Shown piece by piece: positions 31,561-39,191 of a stretch of DNA of 41,237 bases. The notes under the pieces are model-generated. The model was not told the origin of the DNA. It did not search any database and worked only from the letters and a program-made list of their open reading frames with translations. The position numbers and the translations under genes are program-made. Source of the DNA: a virus; the IMG/VR virus record IMGVR_UViG_3300021957_005932, positions 1 to 41,237 of that record; one strand, written 5' to 3'. Numbering within the stretch: the first letter of the stretch is position 1; each line of letters opens with the position of its first letter.

Positions 31561-32348
31561 TAGTTGTTATCAGCAAAAGCTACATCTCGTTTATTTTTAA
31601 AGAAAAATTCTTTTTTAGCGGTGTCTAACCAAAATGTTGCTTCATTAGTCGCTAACTTACTCTTCTCATCATTTTTATATGACCAAAATAATGAATCCTC
31701 TCTGAAGTTGACATGTCGATACCCAATCTGTGGGATTGACATAATCTTGACTCCGTTATGTGTTAATCTTAAAAGAAACTCGTAACTAAAGGTTAGTTTA
31801 ATATTGTCTTTAAACTGTCCATTTTCTTTTATTACTTCTGTCTTATAAAAACCACCACTCGTTTGATAGTTTTGATAATCTAAAAGAACCTCATTCTCTA
31901 ACACACCTTGTGTTTCTGTAAAACCATAAGCCCATACAGACTCATTAGTAAAATTTAATAACTTACCATCAGTGTTAACATCCTTTACAATTGGTAAAAA
32001 TACTTCAACATCTGAGTATTCTTCTTTGTATTGTAAAAACGGTTTTAACCAATTGTTAGTTAACTCGTCGTCTATTTCTAAAATAGAAAACCATTCAGTG
32101 TCACAACTCTCTATTCCAAGATTTACTTGTGAACAAAATCCTGTGTCACCACTATTTGTTACTATGTTTATATCTAATTTATCAGATAAACCCTTTGATG
32201 TAATATTTTCTACAACATCTTTAGGTGCAACAATTAATAACTTCACATCGTCAAAGAACTGTTCTACGGACTCAACCGCTTTAGATAACATTTCATGATA
32301 TAGATCATCCAACTTGTGTACTGGTAGTATTACTGTAATATTTTTCAT
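31560..32348 (-). CDS. Glycosyltransferase family 2-like
   Basis: The product is 262 residues with the GT-A start MKNITVILPVHKLDD, then NSGDTGFCSQVNLGIESCDT and the acidic metal site EWFSILEIDDELTNNWLKPF (about 87-106, Asp pair in IDDE). A middle loop has YQTSGGFYKTEV, typical of the acceptor loop, and HVNFREDSLFW near 215-225. These enzymes transfer sugars from nucleotide donors. The acceptor may be phage DNA bases, virion proteins or host surface glycans. The C-terminal KKEFFFKNKRDVAF is basic. It is coupled to neighbours on both sides by one-base overlaps, next to another glycosyltransferase. Confidence 0.85.
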   Translation of the reverse strand: MKNITVILPVHKLDDLYHEMLSKAVESVEQFFDDVKLLIVAPKDVVENITSKGLSDKLDINIVTNSGDTGFCSQVNLGIESCDTEWFSILEIDDELTNNWLKPFLQYKEEYSDVEVFLPIVKDVNTDGKLLNFTNESVWAYGFTETQGVLENEVLLDYQNYQTSGGFYKTEVIKENGQFKDNIKLTFSYEFLLRLTHNGVKIMSIPQIGYRHVNFREDSLFWSYKNDEKSKLATNEATFWLDTAKKEFFFKNKRDVAFADNN

Positions 32349-33418
32349 TATGCTTCAATTTTTGATTTTAAATTAGTTAACCCTTTTTCAATTGTTTTAA
32401 CTCTTGAGTTCTTCAGTGAATTAAATATTGAAATAATGTTACTATCAATTATGTCCTCAGTGTATGGGATTAATGTTTCGGACATTTTAGTCTTAACTTC
32501 ATCGTTGATTGTTACACCTTCTAACCATGCTAAAACATAGGTTCCAACGAGTTCAACAATTTTATTCAAATCATATGTCCATAGACCATTTTCATCTAAC
32601 CACTCAGGTTCAGTTGTTGGTATTTTACCAATTACAGGTACATTACACTTCATAGATTCAAGTGGAAAAGTACCAAACGTAGAATCATCATCTAACCACA
32701 CAGAACAAATACATTCTTGTAATTGATTTGCAAATTCCTCGTGAGACATTTGAACCATATCTTTAAATGTAACCCATCTTAGTTGTGGATACTTTAAATA
32801 AAATTCAGAAATAACTCTTCGATGTTGACCCCTATCTCTTGCACTAATTGCAATAAATGGTTTGGTCAATGATTCGGTTGGTTTAAATATCTCACTGATT
32901 TTTGGGGGATTAACATAAACAATTGATTCAGGAAAAACCGACAGTATATATTCCTTAGAAGATTTAGTTGTTGTAATTACTTTATCAAAACCATAATCAC
33001 TCCATCTACTACCAACCTGTAAGGTTTCGAAAATATACTCAGTTTGTTGAACCAACATCACTTTGGTACATTTCACGTCTTTAAGTTGTTCTAAAACATT
33101 AGAGTAATATTCAGGTACTACGATTACATCATCAATACCCATTTCAATTTGATCCTCTTTAATCGTAACGATTGGTAGATCTTTATATTTGTCTCCCATC
33201 CAAGATTCAACACCAACATATGTTTTATCTTCAACTAAAATATGTGCGTCGAGACCTTCATTTCTTAAAGTTAATACAGTGTCGTATATGTATTTAACTG
33301 CCGCTCTTGCATTATTCTTAGTGTCGTAAGTAAGAAAGTAAAGTTTGTATTGGTTATTCTCCAATCTATTGAAGGCACTTTCTAATTTTTCAATATTTTC
33401 TTGTATGTTATTACTCAT
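32348..33418 (-). CDS. Glycosyltransferase, GT-B-like
   Basis: The product is 356 residues. The N-terminal half has a Rossmann-like start (YKLYFLTYDTKNNARAAVKY) and DDVIVVPEYYSNVLEQLKDV, then VMLVQQTEYIFETLQ. The C-terminal half shows KPFIAISARDRGQHRRVISE, then CICSVWLDDDSTFGTFPLES and MKCNVPVIGKIPTTEPEWLD, the F-P-L-E-x-M-x-x-x-x-P-V-I pattern of GT-B donor-sugar binding. The last 60 residues are helical. It overlaps the upstream small gene by eight bases and the GT2-like gene by one, so the two transferases are probably made together. Confidence 0.8.
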   Translation of the reverse strand: MSNNIQENIEKLESAFNRLENNQYKLYFLTYDTKNNARAAVKYIYDTVLTLRNEGLDAHILVEDKTYVGVESWMGDKYKDLPIVTIKEDQIEMGIDDVIVVPEYYSNVLEQLKDVKCTKVMLVQQTEYIFETLQVGSRWSDYGFDKVITTTKSSKEYILSVFPESIVYVNPPKISEIFKPTESLTKPFIAISARDRGQHRRVISEFYLKYPQLRWVTFKDMVQMSHEEFANQLQECICSVWLDDDSTFGTFPLESMKCNVPVIGKIPTTEPEWLDENGLWTYDLNKIVELVGTYVLAWLEGVTINDEVKTKMSETLIPYTEDIIDSNIISIFNSLKNSRVKTIEKGLTNLKSKIEA

Positions 33419-33713
33419 TTTCGTGTTTTAGTAAAATTCCGTAGTTTATTAAGGTGTTAAATGCAACTTTAAAAGGTATTGAAATATCTGACGCGAGTAA
33501 ACCCATCATATCATCACCACCACCACTTTCTGTTAATATAGTATCGATACATTGTTTTACAATATCGTACTTAAAAACATTTATTGTTTGATCATGTCTT
33601 GGTATTGAATCTTCTTCCCCTTCTTTGGGTTCGACAGTTTCAATAATCAACTCACTCGCTTCAGTAACTTTGTCCAAGTCGATATAATAATATTCTCCGA
33701 AGATTTCAACCAT
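33411..33713 (-). CDS. Unknown small acidic phage protein
   Basis: The product is 100 residues: a beta-rich start (MVEIFGEYYYIDLDKVTEAS), an acidic linker (EPKEGEEDSIPRHDQ) and helical rest (VFKYDIVKQCIDTILTESGG, and IPFKVAFNTLINYGILLKHE). The start overlaps the upstream HAD-like gene by 67 bases; there is no later Met before residue 69, so the long overlap seems real. It overlaps the downstream gene by eight bases. No family is recognised. Confidence 0.7.
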   Translation of the reverse strand: MVEIFGEYYYIDLDKVTEASELIIETVEPKEGEEDSIPRHDQTINVFKYDIVKQCIDTILTESGGGDDMMGLLASDISIPFKVAFNTLINYGILLKHENE

Positions 33714-34297
33714 TTGTTATCTATTTCTGTTAAGTTATGTATTTCTAAGGGATTTGTAAAGTGTTGATTGTATTCAGTATTGAACTTAATTACCTTTTTT
33801 GATTTGGGACATTGTTCAATAACAGAATGATTATCAGTTAACCATAGATCACACTTTTTCCACAAATTTGGTATCTCGGATGACATAGTAAACTTTATGT
33901 TATTCCCCATAAATCCGTTTCTCGATAAAAAGAACAAAGTAGATGCTTTAGATTTACCCAATTCATCTAATCCTACAATTGTTACATTATGATCTTTGTT
34001 GTTATAAATAAAATTATTTAAATCAAAAAACGTCTTAGCGTATGATGGTGTTGCATGACCAAATATCTCAACCGCATAATCAATGAATGTAAAATTTTCA
34101 AATTCATCTTTAGATTGAAACATATAACTTTCCATTAAGTGATTATTTCTCACAGGTTCAATTACGTCATATTTATAATCTTTTTCATCCTCAGGTAAGT
34201 CCTCTGGATCAGAATCTAAATAATGATCTTTATAATGGTAATCAAATTTTGCAATTGTGTTACGTAAGACCCCGTCTATACTAATGTAAATTTCCAT
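33647..34297 (-). CDS. HAD-like protein with altered catalytic motif
   Basis: The product is 216 residues. The start MEIYISIDGVLRNTIAKFDY resembles HAD motif I (D-x-D-G-V-L), but the nucleophilic Asp position holds Ser, with only the second Asp kept (SIDGVL). Motif II could be VTIVGLDELGKS, and DLWLTDNHSVIE (about 151-162) resembles the motif IV region W-x-T-D. A middle part (YAVEIFGHATPSYAKTFFDL) is helical. If the family call is right it may bind rather than hydrolyse phosphates. It follows PhoH after 40 bases and overlaps the next gene by 67 bases. Confidence 0.6.
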   Translation of the reverse strand: MEIYISIDGVLRNTIAKFDYHYKDHYLDSDPEDLPEDEKDYKYDVIEPVRNNHLMESYMFQSKDEFENFTFIDYAVEIFGHATPSYAKTFFDLNNFIYNNKDHNVTIVGLDELGKSKASTLFFLSRNGFMGNNIKFTMSSEIPNLWKKCDLWLTDNHSVIEQCPKSKKVIKFNTEYNQHFTNPLEIHNLTEIDNKWLKSSENIIISTWTKLLKRVS

Positions 34298-34337
34298 ATA
34301 TTAAATATAATAGTAATAATGTTATAAGTAAAGTCTA

Positions 34338-35033
34338 TTATTCGTACCTCTTTAGGATTTTACCAATAATAGGGTTCCTTACAATATCTTTATTTGAAAA
34401 TTCAAACACACCAACATTGTTTAAATCTGTCAATCTCTTCTTCGCATCATATAAACCACTCTTTGTTTTATCCCTAAATTTATCGGATTGTTCTAAATCA
34501 CCTGAAAGGAAAAATTTTGAATTATATCCAATACGAGTTAGGAGTAGTTTAATTTGTGCAGGTGATGCATTTTGTGCTTCTTCAAAAACAAGTATTGTAT
34601 TGTCAACGTTCCAACCTCTCATATAAGCAAGTGCTGCAACTTCAATATATCCCTCATCTTTTAATTTTTCACGTTGATCTTTACCAATAATTTTATTTAA
34701 AAGATAGTATGATGGAAAGATATACGGATCAAGTTTTTCTTCAAGACCACCAGGTAACGAACCTAATTTTTCCTCCGCTTCAACTGCGGGTCTAACAATA
34801 AGAATTTTTTCATATTTATTATCTTCTTGCCAAAGTAATTCAATTGCTCTTTTCATCGCGATGAAGGATTTACCCACACCCGCAGGTCCAAAACATAGAG
34901 TTATTTCATTATTACCAAGAATATCCCAATAATCTTTTTGGGAATCGTTAAGAAATTTTTCTCGAGGTTTTTTTATAATTTCTTTAATTCGAGTCTTATG
35001 TGATTTCTTAACTGTTGTATTTCTTTTAGTCAT
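34338..35033 (-). CDS. phoH: PhoH-like ATPase
   Basis: The product is 231 residues, a normal length for phage PhoH. After a basic N-terminus (TVKKSHKTRIKEIIKKPREK) it shows Walker A GPAGVGKS (49-56), the family hallmark RPAVEAEEKLGSLPG (81-95), then YMRGWNVDNTILVFEEAQNA (138-157, Walker B ILVFEE) and LLTRIGYNSKFFLSGDLEQS. PhoH proteins are ATPases, related to superfamily 1 helicases, and probably act on RNA; they are common in phages of marine bacteria. It lies 25 bases after dut and 40 before the HAD-like gene in the reverse operon. Confidence 0.92.
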   Translation of the reverse strand: MTKRNTTVKKSHKTRIKEIIKKPREKFLNDSQKDYWDILGNNEITLCFGPAGVGKSFIAMKRAIELLWQEDNKYEKILIVRPAVEAEEKLGSLPGGLEEKLDPYIFPSYYLLNKIIGKDQREKLKDEGYIEVAALAYMRGWNVDNTILVFEEAQNASPAQIKLLLTRIGYNSKFFLSGDLEQSDKFRDKTKSGLYDAKKRLTDLNNVGVFEFSNKDIVRNPIIGKILKRYE

Positions 35034-35058
35034 TAATATTTTTAATTAATCTTATTCT

Positions 35059-35733
35059 TTATTTACCTGTTGACCCAAAACCACCACTACCTCTTTCAGT
35101 TTCTGACAGATCATCACTTAAAATGAAATCAATTTTGGGGTAGGGTAAGATCATAAGTTGACATATTCTTTCTCCAACTTTATAATCTTCCTTAGAATTG
35201 GAATTAGAACGGTTAAAGGTTGCCATTATTTCACCTCTATACCCACTATCAATGACACCAACCGAATTTGTTAAAGATAGATTTGTTTTTCGTATCGATG
35301 AACGAGGATAAACTAACCCCACGAACCCAATAGGTATTTCTAACGATACACCAGTACCATATGTTATTTGATTAGATTCTTCGTCAACAACAACAGTGGT
35401 TGCTGTTAAATCAAGACCCGCATCACCAAACTTACTATACTGTGGTACAACCGCGTCAGGATGGAGTAGTTTAATTTTACACTTTAGTGTTGCGTGCATA
35501 TATTCATCATCCTTATTAAATGTGACGGTATCCTCATTTGGAACTGTAAAATCACTGTTCTTGAATTGTTTACCAATTTCTTCGTCATGTGCTAACGAAT
35601 CCATTGATAAATCAGACAACACTTTAGCAATTTCATTAATATATGCGTCGTCGACATTTTCCTCGTCTTGACTCAGTGTTTTTTCAAACCCCTCTAATTT
35701 TTTAAGGTATTCCTCTAAACTTTTTTTATCCAT
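35059..35733 (-). CDS. dut: dUTPase with N-terminal extension
   Basis: From ATG 35733 the product is 224 residues. All five dUTPase motifs are present: DAGLDLTA (104-111), PRSSI (143-147), GVIDSGYRGEIM (159-170), GERICQL (187-193) and RGSGGFGSTG (214-223). It converts dUTP to dUMP, complementing the dCMP deaminase. Trimeric dUTPases are usually ~140-150 residues; here an acidic helical extension of ~80 residues precedes the core (SLEEYLKKLEGFEKTLSQDE, NEIAKVLSDLSMDSLAHDEE). A longer frame from 35775 copies the end of the upstream gene in another frame and is unlikely. It overlaps the HD-like gene by eight bases. Confidence 0.92.
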   Translation of the reverse strand: MDKKSLEEYLKKLEGFEKTLSQDEENVDDAYINEIAKVLSDLSMDSLAHDEEIGKQFKNSDFTVPNEDTVTFNKDDEYMHATLKCKIKLLHPDAVVPQYSKFGDAGLDLTATTVVVDEESNQITYGTGVSLEIPIGFVGLVYPRSSIRKTNLSLTNSVGVIDSGYRGEIMATFNRSNSNSKEDYKVGERICQLMILPYPKIDFILSDDLSETERGSGGFGSTGK

Positions 35734-36286
35734 TTTTTTGTTCAAATATTGCCAACTCAAATCCTTGTTTAACAATTTGAGCTAATGGTGTAGAATGATA
35801 TTTTGATTGTAAATCATCATCCCCTTTATCTGAGTTTACGATTGTCTGATATTCTTCTTCGGTTAGTGAAACCCCATACTTCGAACAGTAGTATGCTGAT
35901 CTTTCACCAACTTTCATTGATACTAAGTCATCACAAAATTCATACATTTTACCAAGTTTATTTCTATGCCATTCACTTTCGTTTGGTTTGAATAAAAACA
36001 CCTTCCCTATTTGGGAAAGAATGGTACACTTTAGGATACTTGAGATGTCTTGTTGTAACGACTCAGGTAAAATACCATTTATTTTAACCGCATATTTGGA
36101 TGATATAAAAATGTGTTCCAATAATCCACCAGGATATGCACCATACATATCTAACGAAGTAGATGCGGGTGCAACAAATAAATCTTCACCTAAGAATTCT
36201 AAAAGTGGTTTACTTAAAACACCATACTTTTCAGAAGTCTCAATAAGTTTTGATTTATTTTTTTCGATTTGTTCTTTAGAGATCAT
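35726..36286 (-). CDS. HD-superfamily-like protein lacking metal-binding residues
   Basis: The product is 186 residues. It follows the layout of phage HD-domain proteins: FVAPASTSLDMYGAYPGGLL (about 51-70) then EHIFISSKYAVKIN, SSILKCTILSQIGKVFLFKP, WHRNKLGKMYEF, and MKVGERSAYYCSKYGVSLTE then PLAQIVKQGFELAIFE. In active relatives the centre reads L-x-H-D-I-G-K and the end has H/D near P-L-A. Here the HD pair is Ser-Gln (SQIGK) and the last Asp is missing, so metal-dependent phosphohydrolase activity is doubtful. It overlaps dut by eight bases and starts three bases after the DUF4494-like gene. Confidence 0.65.
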   Translation of the reverse strand: MISKEQIEKNKSKLIETSEKYGVLSKPLLEFLGEDLFVAPASTSLDMYGAYPGGLLEHIFISSKYAVKINGILPESLQQDISSILKCTILSQIGKVFLFKPNESEWHRNKLGKMYEFCDDLVSMKVGERSAYYCSKYGVSLTEEEYQTIVNSDKGDDDLQSKYHSTPLAQIVKQGFELAIFEQKNG

Positions 36287-36289
36287 AAT

Positions 36290-36523
36290 TTATCCTTTAT
36301 AATATTGTGGTGTAAGATCTTTCGCTATGATACATTCAATTGGCATCTTTGCAATTGATACACTTTGACTTGATCTCATGTCCTCTGAACGATACTTCGT
36401 TAAAACGATAGTTGCTTCTTCAATTGACTCCGCCTCTACGACGTACTTGACCTTTGTGATTCTTGGGTTACCTTCACGGTCTAATTGTTCCATTTCGTAA
36501 CCTACTGTTGCTAAATAATACAT
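36290..36523 (-). CDS. DUF4494-like small protein
   Basis: The product is 77 residues. YYLATVGYEMEQLDREGNPR, then ITKVKYVVEAESIEEATIVL fit the DUF4494 pattern (V-x-Y-x-x-x-x-x-x-G-x-x-x-V-x-x-x-Y-x-V-x-A-x-S-x-x-E-A), a family largely seen in Bacteroidota and their phages. Its function is unknown. The C-terminus (MPIECIIAKDLTPQYYKG) is also similar in type (ends in a YK). It lies 13 bases after a glycosyltransferase and three before the HD-like gene. Confidence 0.6.
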   Translation of the reverse strand: MYYLATVGYEMEQLDREGNPRITKVKYVVEAESIEEATIVLTKYRSEDMRSSQSVSIAKMPIECIIAKDLTPQYYKG

Positions 36524-36536
36524 AATTTATCTATTT

Positions 36537-37766
36537 TTAATTAATAATTGATTTAAAAAATTCCACTCTGTCTTTAGAAACAGTAGAGAGGGAATATTTG
36601 TCTTTTACTGTTTCGTATAATTTCTCACCTAAATCTTTGACCATGTTAGGGTTGTTTATTAACCTTTTCATATGTTGATGCCACTGTTTATGGTTCTTAC
36701 TCGATGACACCAATAATGAATTACCTTTTGGGTTTATACCACCACCTTTCTCCACTGAAGATATCAGGTCAATAAGATACGGATTTTCTTCGGTTGCAAT
36801 GATTGCTTTCTTATGAAATCCAGCTTCGATAACTTTTAATTGTGATTTGTTCATATTAAAATCTGACTTAACAAGAGGTGCGAGGGAAATGTCAAAGTAA
36901 TTGTAGTTACTTGCGTATTTGTTTACATCCATTGTCCATCTTCTTACGTATGGTTGATTCAATTCACCATCGAAAGGTATTTTATTAAAAGTTTTTAAAT
37001 GTTCTTTATATTCAGGTGACAATGACATGAAATTACCAGTAAATAAATTCTCATATCTTGACCATACAGTTTCTTCAGGTCGTATTGGTCGTTCAACAGT
37101 CTTACCTGTATTACGATTAAATTCTCTCATGGTTCCTCTTAAATCAAACCCACACAACACAAATTGTACCTTACCTTTAAATTCTCTGTGAATCCTTGTA
37201 ATTCCATCACCCATAAGTGATAGGTCATGTTCGTGTGATGATCCACCTAACCACCCAAAACGTACTAAATCAGTTTCAATTGGTTTTGATTGAAATTGTT
37301 TTTCTTCTTCATTAACTGCATTTGGGAATACAATAACATTATCCACATTCAGTAGTTTTTTTATTGTATCTCTATAAACGGGTGTTGTTGTTGTTATATA
37401 ATCCGCGAGTCTTAGTAGTTCAGATTTTCTTTGAGATAATTTATTTTTTTTGAAATTTTCGTGATTTGGGTGTCGATGGTCAGTTTTCCAAAAATCATCA
37501 GTATCCACAACAACCTTGATCCCATTTGATTTTAACCACTTAATTCTTTTAACATTATCTTCATGACTTGATTTGTGCACAAAAGAGTGAAGTACTACAA
37601 TATCATAATTTGAGAAGTAACTGTCTTCATTAGGTACATTGAAAACGATGTCCACGTGTACGTCTGATGAAAACTTATCTCCAATGTACGTAAATGGATC
37701 CAACATTCTAAATTTACCAACCCCATGATTATCTGAAGGAATGGCCAATATCCTAATCTTTGACAT
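36537..37766 (-). CDS. Glycosyltransferase family 4-like (GT-B)
   Basis: The product is 409 residues. The N-terminal domain starts KIRILAIPSDNHGVGKFRML, then YDIVVLHSFVHKSSHEDNVK and GIKVVVDTDDFWKTDHRHPN, a typical acceptor-side segment. The C-terminal domain shows VRFGWLGGSSHEHDLSLMGD, then NYFDISLAPLVKSDFNMNKS and QLKVIEAGFHKKAIIATEEN, the K-x-x-E-A-G donor-binding motif. It ends with a long helix (LGEKLYETVKDKYSLSTVSK). The sugar and acceptor are unknown. It is the first gene after a 54-base gap that holds a hairpin, so it likely starts a transcript of nucleotide and glycosylation genes. Confidence 0.85.
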   Translation of the reverse strand: MSKIRILAIPSDNHGVGKFRMLDPFTYIGDKFSSDVHVDIVFNVPNEDSYFSNYDIVVLHSFVHKSSHEDNVKRIKWLKSNGIKVVVDTDDFWKTDHRHPNHENFKKNKLSQRKSELLRLADYITTTTPVYRDTIKKLLNVDNVIVFPNAVNEEEKQFQSKPIETDLVRFGWLGGSSHEHDLSLMGDGITRIHREFKGKVQFVLCGFDLRGTMREFNRNTGKTVERPIRPEETVWSRYENLFTGNFMSLSPEYKEHLKTFNKIPFDGELNQPYVRRWTMDVNKYASNYNYFDISLAPLVKSDFNMNKSQLKVIEAGFHKKAIIATEENPYLIDLISSVEKGGGINPKGNSLLVSSSKNHKQWHQHMKRLINNPNMVKDLGEKLYETVKDKYSLSTVSKDRVEFFKSIIN

Positions 37767-37795
37767 ATATTAATTGTTATATATCAAAAGATAAA

Positions 37796-37820
37796 GAAAA
37801 AAACTTAGGAAATCAATCCT
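37796..37820 (-). terminator. Possible terminator after the 206-residue gene
   Basis: Directly after the - strand stop, AGGA-TTGATT-TCCT folds into a short 4-bp stem followed, on the - strand, by AAG and seven T. The stem is weak. Confidence 0.4.
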
Positions 37821-38441
37821 TTACTTGGTTTTATTTACTCCCGTGATTTTACCTTTGAAGATGGAATCTCCCACTTTTAGTACAAGATTCTCGTTAATTG
37901 ACGCCGTTTTAGATGCATTCAAAAGTAGATCTAATTTTCTATCTACAATTTCTTCTAAAGTGTCTTTGATTGTTTCTCTTATGATTGAAGCAATATCACC
38001 ATTGTATGTTGGTGGGGTAGATGTTTGAGGTGTAGTATGGTTTTGAACCGTTGGTTGTGCAAGTTGAGTTGAGTTAGTTAAACCTTCTTTTTCCATTAGT
38101 TTCTTTGCACCATCAAGAAATGACATGTTTAACGTCGAATCTAAACTAATTGCATCTGCTTGTGGTATTGGATTATTAATCATCGCTTCTTGTATTGCTT
38201 TTGGTAATTTAGAATTTCTGATTTTATCGGTATTAACAGGTGTTGAGTTCGTTTTAACTGAACTTGTTTGTTGTGATTGGGTTGAATTTTTCTTCATTAA
38301 ATCCTCAGGTGTTGTTAAAAAATTATTTGGATCTATATTACCAGTGGTAAAACTATTACCATCCACTTTATTCATAACTTTTTTTGCACTTACTAATTTT
38401 TGCATTAAGTCATTCTCGTTAATTCTTGCTGGTTCTGCCAT
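37821..38441 (-). CDS. Unknown Gln/Thr-rich phage protein
   Basis: The product is 206 residues. The first ~130 residues are low in structure and rich in Gln, Thr, Ser, Asn and Pro (DLMKKNSTQSQQTSSVKTNS; QPTVQNHTTPQTSTPPTYNG). The last ~70 are an ordered unit: IASIIRETIKDTLEEIVDRK (helix) then NENLVLKVGDSIFKGKITGV (two strands). This helix-plus-strands tail looks like a small assembly domain. It is probably a virion or assembly protein, by neighbourhood. It has a TATTTATA motif upstream. Confidence 0.65.
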   Translation of the reverse strand: MAEPARINENDLMQKLVSAKKVMNKVDGNSFTTGNIDPNNFLTTPEDLMKKNSTQSQQTSSVKTNSTPVNTDKIRNSKLPKAIQEAMINNPIPQADAISLDSTLNMSFLDGAKKLMEKEGLTNSTQLAQPTVQNHTTPQTSTPPTYNGDIASIIRETIKDTLEEIVDRKLDLLLNASKTASINENLVLKVGDSIFKGKITGVNKTK

Positions 38442-38461
38442 GTTTTTTATTTTATATAAAA

Positions 38462-38469
38462 TATAAATA
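38462..38469 (-). promoter_or_regulatory. TATTTATA candidate promoter motif
   Basis: On the - strand TATTTATA ends 20 bases before the ATG at 38441, in the 30-base gap after the WYL-like gene. Spacing agrees with 18086, 18852 and 26781. Confidence 0.4.
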
Positions 38470-38471
38470 TA

Positions 38472-39191
38472 TTATTTTGAATTATAAAGTAATTCTCTAA
38501 TTCTAATAATACTTTCGTTCAAGTTATCATAATTATTGTCATCCTGACCCTCATCATCATCGTCATTGTCATCAACTATAGGTGGTTCAATACTTGGTGT
38601 GTTATTAGGTTCGGGTTCTGGTAATTCATCGGTTGTTGGTTCCACCTCAGGTTCTCTTTGTATTGGTTCCGCCTCAGGTTCTCTTTGTGTTGGTTCCACC
38701 TCAGGTTCTACTTCAGGTTCTCTTTGTACTGGTTCAGGTATTTGTGGTTCAGGTGTAGATGACCAATCTGATGTAACGTAAGTCACTGACATTGACTTAT
38801 CATCACCTTCTTTATACCCTTCCCTTTTTTGGTCGAAAGTTTCGTCGTCAAATATTTCTACTTGATTCATACGTCCAACCATGAAAGTTCTCCAATTACC
38901 TTTTTGGAATCCTGTTTTAGATCTTGATGGTTGGTCAACCCATGCTCTTACGACCATATTTCCTTTTTTTGATAAACCAAGAGCAACTAATTCCGCTTTA
39001 ACTCTTTTTCCTGCTTGAACTGTTTTTCTTGGTCCATTATAGAAAAAGGAAACGGGATGTCTCTCTTTAACTGCATTTGCAATTGAACCCGGTCTCGAAG
39101 AAGAATTACTCAAGTATTTGGGTACACCATCTTTGTTCAGTGAAATTTGTTCACCGAGTAAGAATCTGAATATGTCTTTAAATAATTTCAT
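38472..39191 (-). CDS. WYL-like domain protein with Glu-Pro repeats
   Basis: The product is 239 residues. After MKLFKDIFRFLLGE, about 38-125 resembles a WYL domain: ANAVKERHPVSFFYNGPRKT, then VKAELVALGLSKKGNMVVRA and NWRTFMVGRMNQVEIFDDET, which follow the usual order of basic, Y-type, and R-x-F-x-x-x-R-I positions. From about 150 is a linker of repeated REPEVEP/QREPEAEP units (about nine residues each), then an acidic run and a helical end (LNESIIRIRELLYNS). WYL domains bind nucleic acids or nucleotides and regulate transcription or defence systems; in a virion-gene cluster this could instead be a structural reuse. It overlaps the repeat protein gene by one base. Confidence 0.6.
   Translation of the reverse strand: MKLFKDIFRFLLGEQISLNKDGVPKYLSNSSSRPGSIANAVKERHPVSFFYNGPRKTVQAGKRVKAELVALGLSKKGNMVVRAWVDQPSRSKTGFQKGNWRTFMVGRMNQVEIFDDETFDQKREGYKEGDDKSMSVTYVTSDWSSTPEPQIPEPVQREPEVEPEVEPTQREPEAEPIQREPEVEPTTDELPEPEPNNTPSIEPPIVDDNDDDDEGQDDNNYDNLNESIIRIRELLYNSK

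Noticed and set aside
35734-35775. Extended dUTPase start at 35775
   Set aside because: Those codons are the end of the HD-like gene read in another frame; ATG 35733 gives the typical 8-base overlap.
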